28,336 nucleotides of DNA from Phosphoribacter sp044220725 (GTDB taxonomy: Bacteria; Actinomycetota; Actinomycetes; Actinomycetales; Dermatophilaceae). The stretch lies in contig JBGAQN010000027.1 in assembly GCA_044220725.1 (NCBI GenBank), positions 1 to 28,336 on the forward strand, read 5' to 3'. Shown here one piece after another: positions 15,728-23,212 of the stretch (positions are counted from its first letter, which is position 1; every line of letters starts with the position of its first letter). The position numbers and the translations under genes are program-made. Under the pieces are notes generated by a model. That model saw nothing but the letters and a program-made list of their open reading frames with translations. It made no database searches and was not told the origin of the DNA.

Positions 15728-16966
15728 TCAGTCGCTCGCGACGAGATCCTTCATCAGAGGAAGGGCACCGACTTCGGCGCTGCTGACCAGGACCAAGGCA
15801 CCCACGGCGGCGACGCACGAAAGAGTGGTCAGAACCACCGTGGGCGCCCAGATCTCTACGAGAGCTCCGGCGCACAGCGGTGCCAACGGCAGGAAGCCCT
15901 GGCCGACGAACTGCTCGAACGAGGCAACCCTTCCCTGCTGTTCGTGACCGGTGGTGAGCGCCATATAGGTCCGCTCGGCCGTGTTCGAAGCCGCTGTAAG
16001 GACAAAGCCAGCTGTCAAGAGCCCCACAGCGATCGGGACAGCCTCCCACGACACGGCAACGCCGACCAAGGCGGCGACCCGGAGCACCGCGGCAGAGCGC
16101 ACTGTCGTTGCGATCCGCAGCCGATCCATGAGTGGGCCGCTCAGAAAGGCCCCACCCAGGATGCTGAGCGCGATGCCCGTCTGGACCAGGCCGATCTGCC
16201 ATGGCGGGTGGTGAGCGGCCTGGAGGACCAGAACCAGCGCGAAGAGGAATGCGTTCACGCCGAAGTTGGAGGCGGCGGATGCCAGCGTGATGATCCGATA
16301 GGGCAGACGCGACCACACGTACGAGTACCCCCGGCGGACCTCCTCCCAGAAGGCCACGGCCGGTCGACCACCGGGGGCGCCCAAGGGAGTACGAAGACTG
16401 GAAATCGCCAGAGCGGACACGGCGAAGCTCGCGGCATTCGCGATCAGCGGGACTGCGACGCCAAGTCCAAGCAGGATGCCGCCGAGGGGGGCTCCGACGA
16501 GATCGACCGCCGCGTTACGACCTTCGATGGTGGCAACTGCCCGGGGGTAGTCCGGTGGTGCAAGCATCGTCCGAAGGGCACCCGCTTGGGCGGCTCCGTA
16601 TAGGGACGCGCATGCCCCGCCGACCAGCGCGATGAGCATGGCCCAAGCGACGTGGACCCCGTTCACGGTCACGATCGCGGCTAGGCCTAGCCACGCCAGA
16701 GCTCGACCCGCCGACGTCCACAACATCATGGCCCGACGACTGTGTCCATCCGCCAAAGCGCCGCCGATCAGCGAAAATCCGATGGACCCGACGGCTCCCG
16801 CAGCCACGACGGCCCCCGAGGCGAAAGCGGAGTCTGTCGCAAAGAGCACCGCGAGGGGCAGTCCGAAGGAGCCGACGGTGTTGCCGAACTCGCTGACCGT
16901 CTCGCCGACCAGGAGTGTGCGGAAGTCTCTGTTGGCCCACACCCGCGAAGGGCCCGGCGCATTCAT
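15728..16966 (-). CDS. MFS transporter (MFS_3 / enterobactin-exporter-like)
   Basis: A 412-residue major facilitator with about 12 predicted helices. It opens with VWANRDFRTLLVGETVSEFGNTVGSFGLPLAVLFAT, the typical N-terminus of the MFS_3/EntS-like exporters. The loop GGALADGHSRRAMML is the conserved helix 2-3 motif (G..aDr..rR). Helix 5 region RNAAVDLVGAPLGGILLG and GAFLSGPLMDRL, the equivalent motif in the second half, are also present. It probably exports a small molecule or drug. The gene is downstream of, and overlaps by 4 nt, an ArsR-like regulator gene, which suggests regulator-exporter pairing. Substrate unknown. Confidence 0.85.
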   Translation of the reverse strand: MNAPGPSRVWANRDFRTLLVGETVSEFGNTVGSFGLPLAVLFATDSAFASGAVVAAGAVGSIGFSLIGGALADGHSRRAMMLWTSAGRALAWLGLAAIVTVNGVHVAWAMLIALVGGACASLYGAAQAGALRTMLAPPDYPRAVATIEGRNAAVDLVGAPLGGILLGLGVAVPLIANAASFAVSALAISSLRTPLGAPGGRPAVAFWEEVRRGYSYVWSRLPYRIITLASAASNFGVNAFLFALVLVLQAAHHPPWQIGLVQTGIALSILGGAFLSGPLMDRLRIATTVRSAAVLRVAALVGVAVSWEAVPIAVGLLTAGFVLTAASNTAERTYMALTTGHEQQGRVASFEQFVGQGFLPLAPLCAGALVEIWAPTVVLTTLSCVAAVGALVLVSSAEVGALPLMKDLVASD

Positions 16967-17598
16967 CGACTGCCGTGCACCGCGGGAAACACCCGCGCGA
17001 TCACCCGCACGGGCCAGCGGTCCTCGTGAGGGTTCTCACGTTGATCGCGTATGCACGAGGACGACCACTCGGCCACCAGCGCTTCCATCCGATCAGTGAG
17101 GTCGAGAAGCTGTTTGTCGGTGGCCTGAACGAACGCCCCGGACGACATTGAGTGCCGCCATTTGTCCGGAAGGTCCTCGCGAGCGGTGAGCCACGCGAGG
17201 GCGGCACGAAACTCGTGCGTCAGGTCCTCACGTTCTGCCGCCCCGAGCAGGGCCCGGTCTGCTGGGCTCAGCGTCTCGTCCGGCGTCGCCCAGGCCAGTT
17301 CGCCGTGGCATGGCCGCCACCACGACTCGCGTGTGTCCCCAGCCAGGTCGGGAGCAGGTTGCACCCAACCACTGCGGTGCAGGACGCCGAGGTGGTAGCT
17401 CGCCGAGCCGGCCGCGATATGACATCGCCTCGCCAGGACGCCAACCGGTGCCGGTCCCAACCCGACGAGCGCGTCGAACAGTCTCCGGCGCACCGGATGG
17501 TGGAAGGCGACCACTCTGTCCACGAGCGGTTGCCCCTTTGGCGATGGTTGGGTGGCCACGTGACGATCGGCCGCCGACTTCCTTGGCATACGGGCCAT
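16963..17598 (-). CDS. ArsR-like winged-helix transcriptional regulator
   Basis: A 211-residue protein with an N-terminal winged helix (about 28-95): HHPVRRRLFDALVGLGPAPVGVLARRCHIAAGSASYHLGVLHRSGWVQPAP matches the ArsR/HTH_20 pattern, with SASYHLGVL as the recognition helix. The C-terminal half is helical (FRAALAWLTARED, KQLLDLTDRMEALVAEW) and may dimerise or sense a ligand; no metal-binding Cys motif like ELCVCDL is present, so it is probably not a metal sensor. It overlaps the MFS gene by 4 nt and probably represses it. Starts at 17598 or 17589 (both ATG) are possible. A perfect palindrome lies 24 bp upstream. Confidence 0.8.
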   Translation of the reverse strand: MARMPRKSAADRHVATQPSPKGQPLVDRVVAFHHPVRRRLFDALVGLGPAPVGVLARRCHIAAGSASYHLGVLHRSGWVQPAPDLAGDTRESWWRPCHGELAWATPDETLSPADRALLGAAEREDLTHEFRAALAWLTAREDLPDKWRHSMSSGAFVQATDKQLLDLTDRMEALVAEWSSSCIRDQRENPHEDRWPVRVIARVFPAVHGSR

Positions 17599-17621
17599 CG
17601 TGCCTGCGCTCTCGACAACTC

Positions 17622-17635
17622 ACAAGACGTCTTGT
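17622..17635. promoter_or_regulatory. Perfect 14-bp palindrome, candidate operator for the ArsR-like regulator
   Basis: ACAAGACGTCTTGT is fully self-complementary. It lies 24 bp upstream of the regulator start, directly beside a minus-strand TTATAC (17640 to 17635) that could be its -10 element, so a bound dimer would block transcription. The palindrome is relatively AT-containing in an otherwise GC-rich sequence. It is 84 bp from galE on the other side. Confidence 0.55.
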
Positions 17636-17705
17636 ATAAGTCCCTGCCAATTGCCACGCCTGGCCGGCGCGTGGCCCGCCTACGTCGCCGGCCGGCGGGA
17701 CGGCA

Positions 17706-17711
17706 TACGGT
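17706..17711 (+). promoter_or_regulatory. Candidate -10 element for leaderless galE
   Basis: TACGGT fits TANNNT and ends exactly 7 nt before the galE ATG. There is no Shine-Dalgarno sequence. The hexamer overlaps a copy of the recurrent octamer (17701-17708). Inferred from spacing. Confidence 0.35.
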
Positions 17712-17718
17712 GTCTGTC

Positions 17719-18738
17719 ATGCGCGTCTTGGTCAGTGGAGGTGCCGGCTACATCGGGTCGCACACGGTGGTGCAGTTGGTCGCGGCCGGGCACGACGTCG
17801 TCATCGTCGACTCGTTCGCCAACGCCAAGCCGACGGTCGTCGGGCGGCTGGAGGCGCTCACCGGGACCGACCTGCCGGTGCACGCCTTCGACCTCACCGA
17901 CAAGGACAAGACCGAGCGGCTGTTCGCCGCCGAGAAGTTCGACGCGGTCATCCACTTCGCCGGGCTCAAGGCGGTCGGCGAGAGCGTGCAGATCCCGCTG
18001 GACTACTACGTCAACAACCTCGAGTCGACCTTCTCGCTGTTGCGTGCGATGCGTCGGCACGGCTGCGACTTGCTCGCCTTCTCCTCGTCGGCAACGGTCT
18101 ATGGCGAGGTGGCGCCCGTGCCCTACCAGGAGGACTACGAGCCGCTGTCGGCGTCGTCGCCCTACGGCCGGACCAAGGTGATGATCGAGCATGTGCTGCG
18201 CGATGTGGCCGGCATCGATGATCGGCTCAAGGTGGCGATGTTGCGTTACTTCAACCCGGTCGGCGCCCACCCGTCCGGCACGATCGGTGAGGACCCGCAG
18301 GGCATCCCCAACAACCTCATGCCCTTCGTCGCGCAGGTGGCCGTGGGGCGGCGCGAGCGACTGCAGGTGTTCGGCGGCGACTACCCGACGGCCGACGGAA
18401 CGGCCGAGCGCGACTACATCCATGTCGAAGACCTGGCGGCCGGTCACGTCGCTGCCCTGCAGTGGATCGCCGCGCACGACCGCAAGGTCAGCACGTGGAA
18501 CCTCGGCGGTGGCCGCGGGACGTCGGTCCTGCAGGTCGTCGCCGCGTTCGAGAAAGCCAGCGGTATGCCGGTCCCCTACGACATCGTGGGGCGGCGCGCG
18601 GGTGACCTCGCGGCATACTGGGCCGACCCGAGCCGAGCCAACGCCGAACTGGGCTGGCGCGCGGAACGCACCATCGAGCAGATGTGCGCGGACACCTGGC
18701 GGTGGCAGCGCGCCAACCCGGACGGCTACCCGGATTGA
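17719..18738 (+). CDS. galE: UDP-glucose 4-epimerase GalE
   Basis: A 339-residue extended short-chain dehydrogenase of normal GalE length. It interconverts UDP-galactose and UDP-glucose using tightly bound NAD. The NAD motif is VSGGAGYIGSHTV (GxxGxxG, residues 5-17). The catalytic set is SSSATVYG (Ser/Thr) and YGRTK (Tyr-x-x-x-Lys). Other GalE hallmarks are HFAGLKAVGES, LRYFNPVGAHPSG, PNNLMPFVAQVAVG and the GDYPTADGTAERDYIHVEDLA stretch. The ATG at 17719 starts directly at MRVLVSGG, as the family does; an open frame upstream has no similarity and is rejected. No operon partner is adjacent: the ArsR-like gene is divergent and cydA follows after 246 bp. Confidence 0.93.
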   Translation: MRVLVSGGAGYIGSHTVVQLVAAGHDVVIVDSFANAKPTVVGRLEALTGTDLPVHAFDLTDKDKTERLFAAEKFDAVIHFAGLKAVGESVQIPLDYYVNNLESTFSLLRAMRRHGCDLLAFSSSATVYGEVAPVPYQEDYEPLSASSPYGRTKVMIEHVLRDVAGIDDRLKVAMLRYFNPVGAHPSGTIGEDPQGIPNNLMPFVAQVAVGRRERLQVFGGDYPTADGTAERDYIHVEDLAAGHVAALQWIAAHDRKVSTWNLGGGRGTSVLQVVAAFEKASGMPVPYDIVGRRAGDLAAYWADPSRANAELGWRAERTIEQMCADTWRWQRANPDGYPD

Positions 18739-18850
18739 TTTACATGGCAACGACATTGGGATGCCAGTCCGTTCATTCCTAGCACTGTCGTCTCGGTGCG
18801 CAGCAACGCGCCGTCCCACTGAGCGGGACACTTCAGCAGGAGTTCACCGT

Positions 18851-18877
18851 TTGCTCAAGTACCCCCAGGGGTATTGT
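18851..18877 (+). promoter_or_regulatory. Candidate cydA promoter containing a CsoR/CstR-like G-tract palindrome
   Basis: TTGCTC (18851-18856) and TATTGT (18872-18877, a TANNNT match) form a possible -35/-10 pair with a short 15-bp spacer. The spacer is filled by TACCCC-CA-GGGGTA (18860-18873), a palindrome of the G/C-tract kind bound by DUF156 repressors (CsoR for copper, CstR for persulfide, RcnR/FrmR relatives). The cydA start is about 108 bp further on. No DUF156 gene is in the window. The remainder of this 246-bp gap contains an imperfect small hairpin (GTCCCACTGAGCGGGAC, 18812-18828). Confidence 0.45.
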
Positions 18878-18984
18878 GTCTACTCCGTCACATCTGCCGC
18901 ATCGATGGCCTCGGCGCACCCGGAACCCGGCGTAGCGTCAAGGGCGTAAGCCCTTTCATTGGCACTCATGCGGGAGCTCCTCCA

Positions 18985-20418
18985 ATGGATGCATTGGACC
19001 TTGCGCGGTGGCAGTTCGCCATCACGACGGTGTACCACTTCCTCTTCGTCCCTATCACCATCGGCGTCACGGCGCTCATCGCCGGCATGCAGACCTTCTG
19101 GCACCGAACCGGCGATGACCGCTGGCTGCGGCTGACGAAGTTCTTCGGCAAGCTGTTCATGATCAACTTCGCGCTGGGGCTGGTCACCGGGATCGTCCAA
19201 GAGTTCCAGTTCGGCATGAACTGGAGCCTCTACAGCCGGTTCGTCGGCGACATCTTCGGTGCGCCGCTGGCCTTCGAGGCGCTGCTCGCCTTCTTCCTCG
19301 AGTCGACCTTCCTCGGCCTGTGGATCTTCGGCTGGGACCGGCTGCCCAAGAAGCTGCACCTGGCCACCATCTGGCTCGTGCACCTCGGCACCGTGTTCTC
19401 GGCGTTCTTCATCCTCGCCGCAAACTCGTTCATGCAGAACCCGGTCGGCTACACGTTCAACGCGCAGACCAACCGCGCGGAGCTCGACGACTTCGCCGCA
19501 GTGCTCTTCAACAAGGTGCAGCTGGCGACGTTCCCCCACGTCGTGCTCGGCGCCTACATGACCGCGGGCGCGTTCATCATGGGCATCGCGCTCTACCACC
19601 TACGCAAGCAGGCCCTCGACCAGGGCGCGGACATTGCAATGTACCGCAAGGCCGTTCGCTTCGGCGCCATCGTGGCTCTCGTCGCGAGCATCGGCGTTCT
19701 GGTCTCCGGCGACGTGCAGGGCAAGGTCATGACCGAGGTCCAGCCGATGAAAATGGCTGCGGCAGAAGGGCTTTACGAGACGCGCGCCAACGCGCCGTTC
19801 TCGATCCTCACCATCGGGTCCCTCGACGGCACCAACGCCAAGCCGATCCTCGAAGTCCCCGGCTTGCTGTCGTTCCTCGGCACCGGCTCGTTCACCGGCG
19901 AGATCCAGGGCATCAACGACATCCAGGCCGCCGAAACCGCGAAGTATGCCGCGAACCCCCTCACCGCCTCGACGTCCTATGTCCCGGTCATCTGGATGAC
20001 CTACTGGAACTTCCGCCTGATGATGGGCGCCGGTTTCCTCACCATGCTGTTCGCCGCCATGGCCCTGTGGAAGACCCGCGGCCAAGGAGTTGTCACGAGC
20101 GGCATGTGGAAGCACATCGCCATCTGGACGCCGCTGCTGCCGGTCCTGGCCAACTCGTTCGGCTGGATCTTCACCGAGGTCGGCCGCCAGCCCTGGCTCG
20201 TCAACGGGCTGATGACCACCGAGACCGGCGTCTCCACCACCGTCGACGCGGCAAGCGTGTGGATCTCGATGATCGTCTACACGCTGCTCTACGGCGTCCT
20301 CGCGGTCGTCGAGCTCAAGCTGCTCCTGCGCTACATCAAGCCTGGCGCAGTCCCGGTCGAGGCGCCCAAGGACCCCGCCGACCGGGCCGACGACGAACCG
20401 TTCGTGTTCGCCTACTGA
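18985..20418 (+). CDS. cydA: Cytochrome bd ubiquinol/menaquinol oxidase subunit I
   Basis: A 477-residue membrane subunit that binds haems b558, b595 and d and oxidises quinol while reducing O2 to water. Expected ligands are present: His18 (YHF), His185 (FPHVV), Met346 (FRLMM) with Arg344, and the proton-path glutamates Glu98 and Glu106 (FEALLAFFLEST). The quinol-site Lys256 and Glu261 lie in VQPMKMAAAEG. The GWIFTEVGRQPW motif is at 393-404. At 477 residues it is shorter than the E. coli protein, consistent with the short Q-loop type of Gram-positive bacteria. The ATG at 18985 has GGGAG 8 nt upstream and starts at the conserved DLARWQF segment. Confidence 0.96.
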   Translation: MDALDLARWQFAITTVYHFLFVPITIGVTALIAGMQTFWHRTGDDRWLRLTKFFGKLFMINFALGLVTGIVQEFQFGMNWSLYSRFVGDIFGAPLAFEALLAFFLESTFLGLWIFGWDRLPKKLHLATIWLVHLGTVFSAFFILAANSFMQNPVGYTFNAQTNRAELDDFAAVLFNKVQLATFPHVVLGAYMTAGAFIMGIALYHLRKQALDQGADIAMYRKAVRFGAIVALVASIGVLVSGDVQGKVMTEVQPMKMAAAEGLYETRANAPFSILTIGSLDGTNAKPILEVPGLLSFLGTGSFTGEIQGINDIQAAETAKYAANPLTASTSYVPVIWMTYWNFRLMMGAGFLTMLFAAMALWKTRGQGVVTSGMWKHIAIWTPLLPVLANSFGWIFTEVGRQPWLVNGLMTTETGVSTTVDAASVWISMIVYTLLYGVLAVVELKLLLRYIKPGAVPVEAPKDPADRADDEPFVFAY

Positions 20419-20466
20419 GCCACCCGGCATACGAAACCCACGACACACGAGAACTTTGGACTGACA

Positions 20467-21540
20467 ATGGAACTCACGACCCTCCAGATCGTCTGGTTCG
20501 TGCTCATCGCCGTTCTCTGGATCGGCTACCTCGCCCTTGAGGGCTTCGACTTCGGCGTCGGGATGCTGCTGCCGATCCTCGGCCGCAGCCACCAGCGCGG
20601 CGCGGCGGGCGAGGCCGACTCCGAGGCCCGCAAGCGGGTCATGCTCAACACCATCGGCCCGGTATGGGACGGCAACGAAGTGTGGGTGCTCACCGCCGGC
20701 GGCGCGATGTTCGCGGCCTTCCCGCAGTGGTACGCCACCCTCTTCAGCGGCTTCTACCTCGCCCTGGCCCTCATCCTCGTCGCGCTCATCGTCCGCGGCA
20801 TGGGTCTGGACTACCGACACAAGGTCGACTCCGACACCTGGCGCAAGCGCTGGGACGTCGCCATCACCGGCGGTTCGTTCCTCGCCGCACTGCTGTGGGG
20901 CGTCGGCCTGACGAACATCGTCTACGGCACGCCGATCAAGGCAAACCCGGCGGTCAAGGGTGACTACCTGTTCGACGGCAACCTGTTCACCCTGCTGGGC
21001 ATCGTGCCCCTCATTGGTGGGCTGACCTTCGTCGGGCTCTTCCTCACCCACGGCGCGTTCTTCATCGCGCTCAAGACCGACGGCCCGATCCGGGAGGACG
21101 CCCGCATGCTCGGGGTCAAGTCCGGCCTGGTCACCGCGGTGCTCGCGGTCGTGCTTCTGTTGGCGATCAACCTCCGGCACGGCTCGTTGGTCAGCTGGGT
21201 CGGCACCGTCGTCGCAGCGGTCGCCTTGCTCGGCGGCATCCTCATGGCCAGCAAGGGCCGCGAAGGCTGGGCGTTCGTGGGCACCTTCGTCACCATCGCG
21301 TTCGCGGTCGTCGCCTACTTCGGGGCGCTGTTCCCCAACGCGATGCCCACCACGCTCGCCGGCGGCGCCGACCTCACCCTCGCCGCCGCGTCGAGCACGC
21401 CGAAGACGTTGACGATCATGACCTGGGCCGCCGTCGTCTTCACGCCGATCGTCCTGCTCTACCAGGGCTGGACCTACTGGGTGTTCCGCAAGCGGATCGC
21501 CGTCCACCACATCCCCCAGCCGGTCGCCATCGGCAAGTGA
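20467..21540 (+). CDS. cydB: Cytochrome bd oxidase subunit II
   Basis: A 357-residue membrane subunit that pairs with CydA. Family hallmarks are LEGFDFGVGMLLP near the N-terminus and NTIGPVWDGNEVWVLTAGGAMFAAFP (WDGNEVW), plus FLAALLWGVGLTNIVYG and WTYWVFRKRI at the C-terminus. About nine transmembrane helices are visible. It lies 48 bp after cydA, with one copy of the recurrent octamer in the gap and only a weak GGA ribosome-binding sequence at about 20457-20460. Length is normal for an actinobacterial CydB. No separate small CydX-like ORF was recognised between cydB and cydD. Confidence 0.95.
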   Translation: MELTTLQIVWFVLIAVLWIGYLALEGFDFGVGMLLPILGRSHQRGAAGEADSEARKRVMLNTIGPVWDGNEVWVLTAGGAMFAAFPQWYATLFSGFYLALALILVALIVRGMGLDYRHKVDSDTWRKRWDVAITGGSFLAALLWGVGLTNIVYGTPIKANPAVKGDYLFDGNLFTLLGIVPLIGGLTFVGLFLTHGAFFIALKTDGPIREDARMLGVKSGLVTAVLAVVLLLAINLRHGSLVSWVGTVVAAVALLGGILMASKGREGWAFVGTFVTIAFAVVAYFGALFPNAMPTTLAGGADLTLAAASSTPKTLTIMTWAAVVFTPIVLLYQGWTYWVFRKRIAVHHIPQPVAIGK

Positions 21541-21579
21541 GGGCTGGTGATCGCGCGGGTGCCTGACGCGCGGCTCACC

Positions 21580-21585
21580 TAGCAT
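21580..21585 (+). promoter_or_regulatory. Candidate -10 element for leaderless cydD
   Basis: TAGCAT fits TANNNT and ends exactly 7 nt before the cydD GTG start. There is no Shine-Dalgarno in the 52-bp cydB-cydD gap. This suggests cydDC can be transcribed on its own in addition to read-through from cydAB. Inferred from spacing. Confidence 0.4.
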
Positions 21586-21592
21586 CAGGCTC

Positions 21593-23212
21593 GTGCGACC
21601 GATCGACCCCCGGGTCTTCCAGGCCCTCCCCGAGGCCCGCCGCATCATGGCGGGCCTCGGGGCGTTGGGCGTCGGACAAGGTGTCGCCGCGGTCGCCCAG
21701 GCGTTCGCCGTCTCGACCGTCGTGGTCGCCGTCGTTCGCTCCGGTATGCCGGGTGCCCCCGGCCTGCTCACGGCTCTCGTCGCGCTCGGGGCCGTGCTTT
21801 CCGTCCGGGCCGCGCTGGGTGGCGTCGCTGAGGTGTATGCCGCGCGGGCCGGCATACGGGTGTCTGCGGCCCTGCGGGAGCGCCTGCTCGGACGGTGGCT
21901 GACGCAACCCGTCGATCGGACGCCCGGGCCGGCCACCGCGAGCACCCTTGCCACGCAAGGGATCACGAGCGTCGAGCCCTATGTGGCGCGGTTCCTTCCT
22001 GCGCTGGTCGGGGCGGTCGTGCTGCCGGTTTTCGTCGTGGCGACGATTGCGGTCCTTGACTGGGTGAGCGCGCTGATCGTCGTGCTGACCGTGCCACTGC
22101 TGCCGGTCTTCGCAGCCTTAATCGGCAAGGTGACCCAAGATCGGACCGAGCGGCGGTGGCGGGCGCTCACCGCGCTGTCGGGCCATTTCCTCGACGTGGT
22201 CCGTGGGTTGCCGACGCTCGTCACGTATGGGCGCGCCGAGCGGCAGGCCGACTCGATCCGGTCCGTGAGTGAGGCGCATCGCGCGGCGACCGTGCGGACG
22301 TTGCGAGTGGCGTTCCTGTCCTCAGCTGCCCTGGAATTGTTGGCGACGATCTCGGTGGCCATCGTGGCGGTGACCGTGGGGCTTCGGCTGACCTACGGGA
22401 CGATGGATCTCGCTCCCGGGCTGGCCTGCATTCTCCTTGCCCCAGAGGCCTATTGGCCGATCCGGCGGATGGGGACCGAGTACCACGCGGCGGCCGACGG
22501 GGTTGCCGCGCTCGGGTCGGTCTTCGACGAACTCGACGGCGCCGACGATCTCGGTAGCCGAACTGATCCAGGCACGGGGTTGACCGCGGGATTGGACACT
22601 CGATCGGGCGCTGTCCTCGATCAGGTGACCTACCACTACCCAGGAGTCGATCGCGCCGTCCTCGACTCGGTGAGCGCGCACCTCCCGGCGGCCGGACTGG
22701 TGACCGTCACCGGCCCTTCCGGCGTCGGCAAGACGACGCTGCTGGAGCTCTTGGCCGGGCTCCGAGCCCCCACCTCCGGATCGGTTACCGCCCCGCAGTC
22801 GCACCTGGTCAGCCAACGCCCGCTGCTCATCACCGGATCGATCAGGGACAACCTCACTCTCGGCGTGCCAGAGCCGCCCAATGACGGGGCCCGCTGGGCG
22901 AGCCTCGACTCGGTGGGGCTCGGGACAGATCTCCGCGGCCTGCCCGATGGACTGGACTCTCCCTTGGGCGACGACGGCTTCGGGCTGTCGGCAGGTCAAC
23001 GAGCCAGGCTCGCGTTGGCCCGCGCGACCCTGTCCGACGCTCCGCTCATCCTGCTCGACGAGCCGACGGCCCATCTGGATGAGCACTCAGCAGCCCTGGC
23101 GCACAGCGTTATTCGCGGACTCGCGCGCACGCGGACCGTCGTCGCGGTCACCCACCGCCCCGACCTGGTCGACCTCGCCGACGCACGAGTCGAGCTTGGC
23201 AGTGCGTCATGA
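21593..23212 (+). CDS. cydD: CydD, ABC half-transporter for cytochrome bd assembly
   Basis: A 539-residue fused membrane/ATPase half-transporter. With CydC it forms the heterodimeric ABC exporter (reported to export thiols or to bind haem) needed for cytochrome bd maturation. Residues 1-300 hold about six helices; ATP-binding motifs are Walker A GPSGVGKT (374-381), signature LSAGQ (465-469, Ala in place of the usual Gly) and Walker B LILLDE (485-490), then THRPDLV with the switch His. The GTG start at 21593 follows the octamer-free 52-bp gap after cydB. An inverted pair of the recurrent octamer lies at 21835-21857. The stop overlaps cydC by 4 nt. Confidence 0.9.
   Translation: MRPIDPRVFQALPEARRIMAGLGALGVGQGVAAVAQAFAVSTVVVAVVRSGMPGAPGLLTALVALGAVLSVRAALGGVAEVYAARAGIRVSAALRERLLGRWLTQPVDRTPGPATASTLATQGITSVEPYVARFLPALVGAVVLPVFVVATIAVLDWVSALIVVLTVPLLPVFAALIGKVTQDRTERRWRALTALSGHFLDVVRGLPTLVTYGRAERQADSIRSVSEAHRAATVRTLRVAFLSSAALELLATISVAIVAVTVGLRLTYGTMDLAPGLACILLAPEAYWPIRRMGTEYHAAADGVAALGSVFDELDGADDLGSRTDPGTGLTAGLDTRSGAVLDQVTYHYPGVDRAVLDSVSAHLPAAGLVTVTGPSGVGKTTLLELLAGLRAPTSGSVTAPQSHLVSQRPLLITGSIRDNLTLGVPEPPNDGARWASLDSVGLGTDLRGLPDGLDSPLGDDGFGLSAGQRARLALARATLSDAPLILLDEPTAHLDEHSAALAHSVIRGLARTRTVVAVTHRPDLVDLADARVELGSAS

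Noticed and set aside
16963..17598. Metal-sensing ArsR/SmtB repressor
   Set aside because: No ELCVCD-type or C-terminal metal-ligand motif is visible, and the partner is a general MFS exporter rather than an arsenite or metal pump.
17152..17718. N-terminal extension of galE upstream of 17719
   Set aside because: It runs antisense through the ArsR-like gene and has no similarity to epimerases; GalE proteins start at the NAD-binding MRVLVSGG segment.
18874..18892. Possible Rex redox-regulator site (TTGTG...CACAT) upstream of cydA
   Set aside because: The half-sites TGTG and CACA are 10 bp apart rather than the 8 bp of the Rex consensus, and the flanking A/T bases are missing.
19600..21966. 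Minus-strand open frame of about 788 codons opposite cydA, cydB and cydD
   Set aside because: Its translation is low-complexity Asp/Glu/Arg/Gly/His-rich with no fold signature, the typical antisense shadow of a GC-rich gene; the plus strand encodes clear CydA and CydB.
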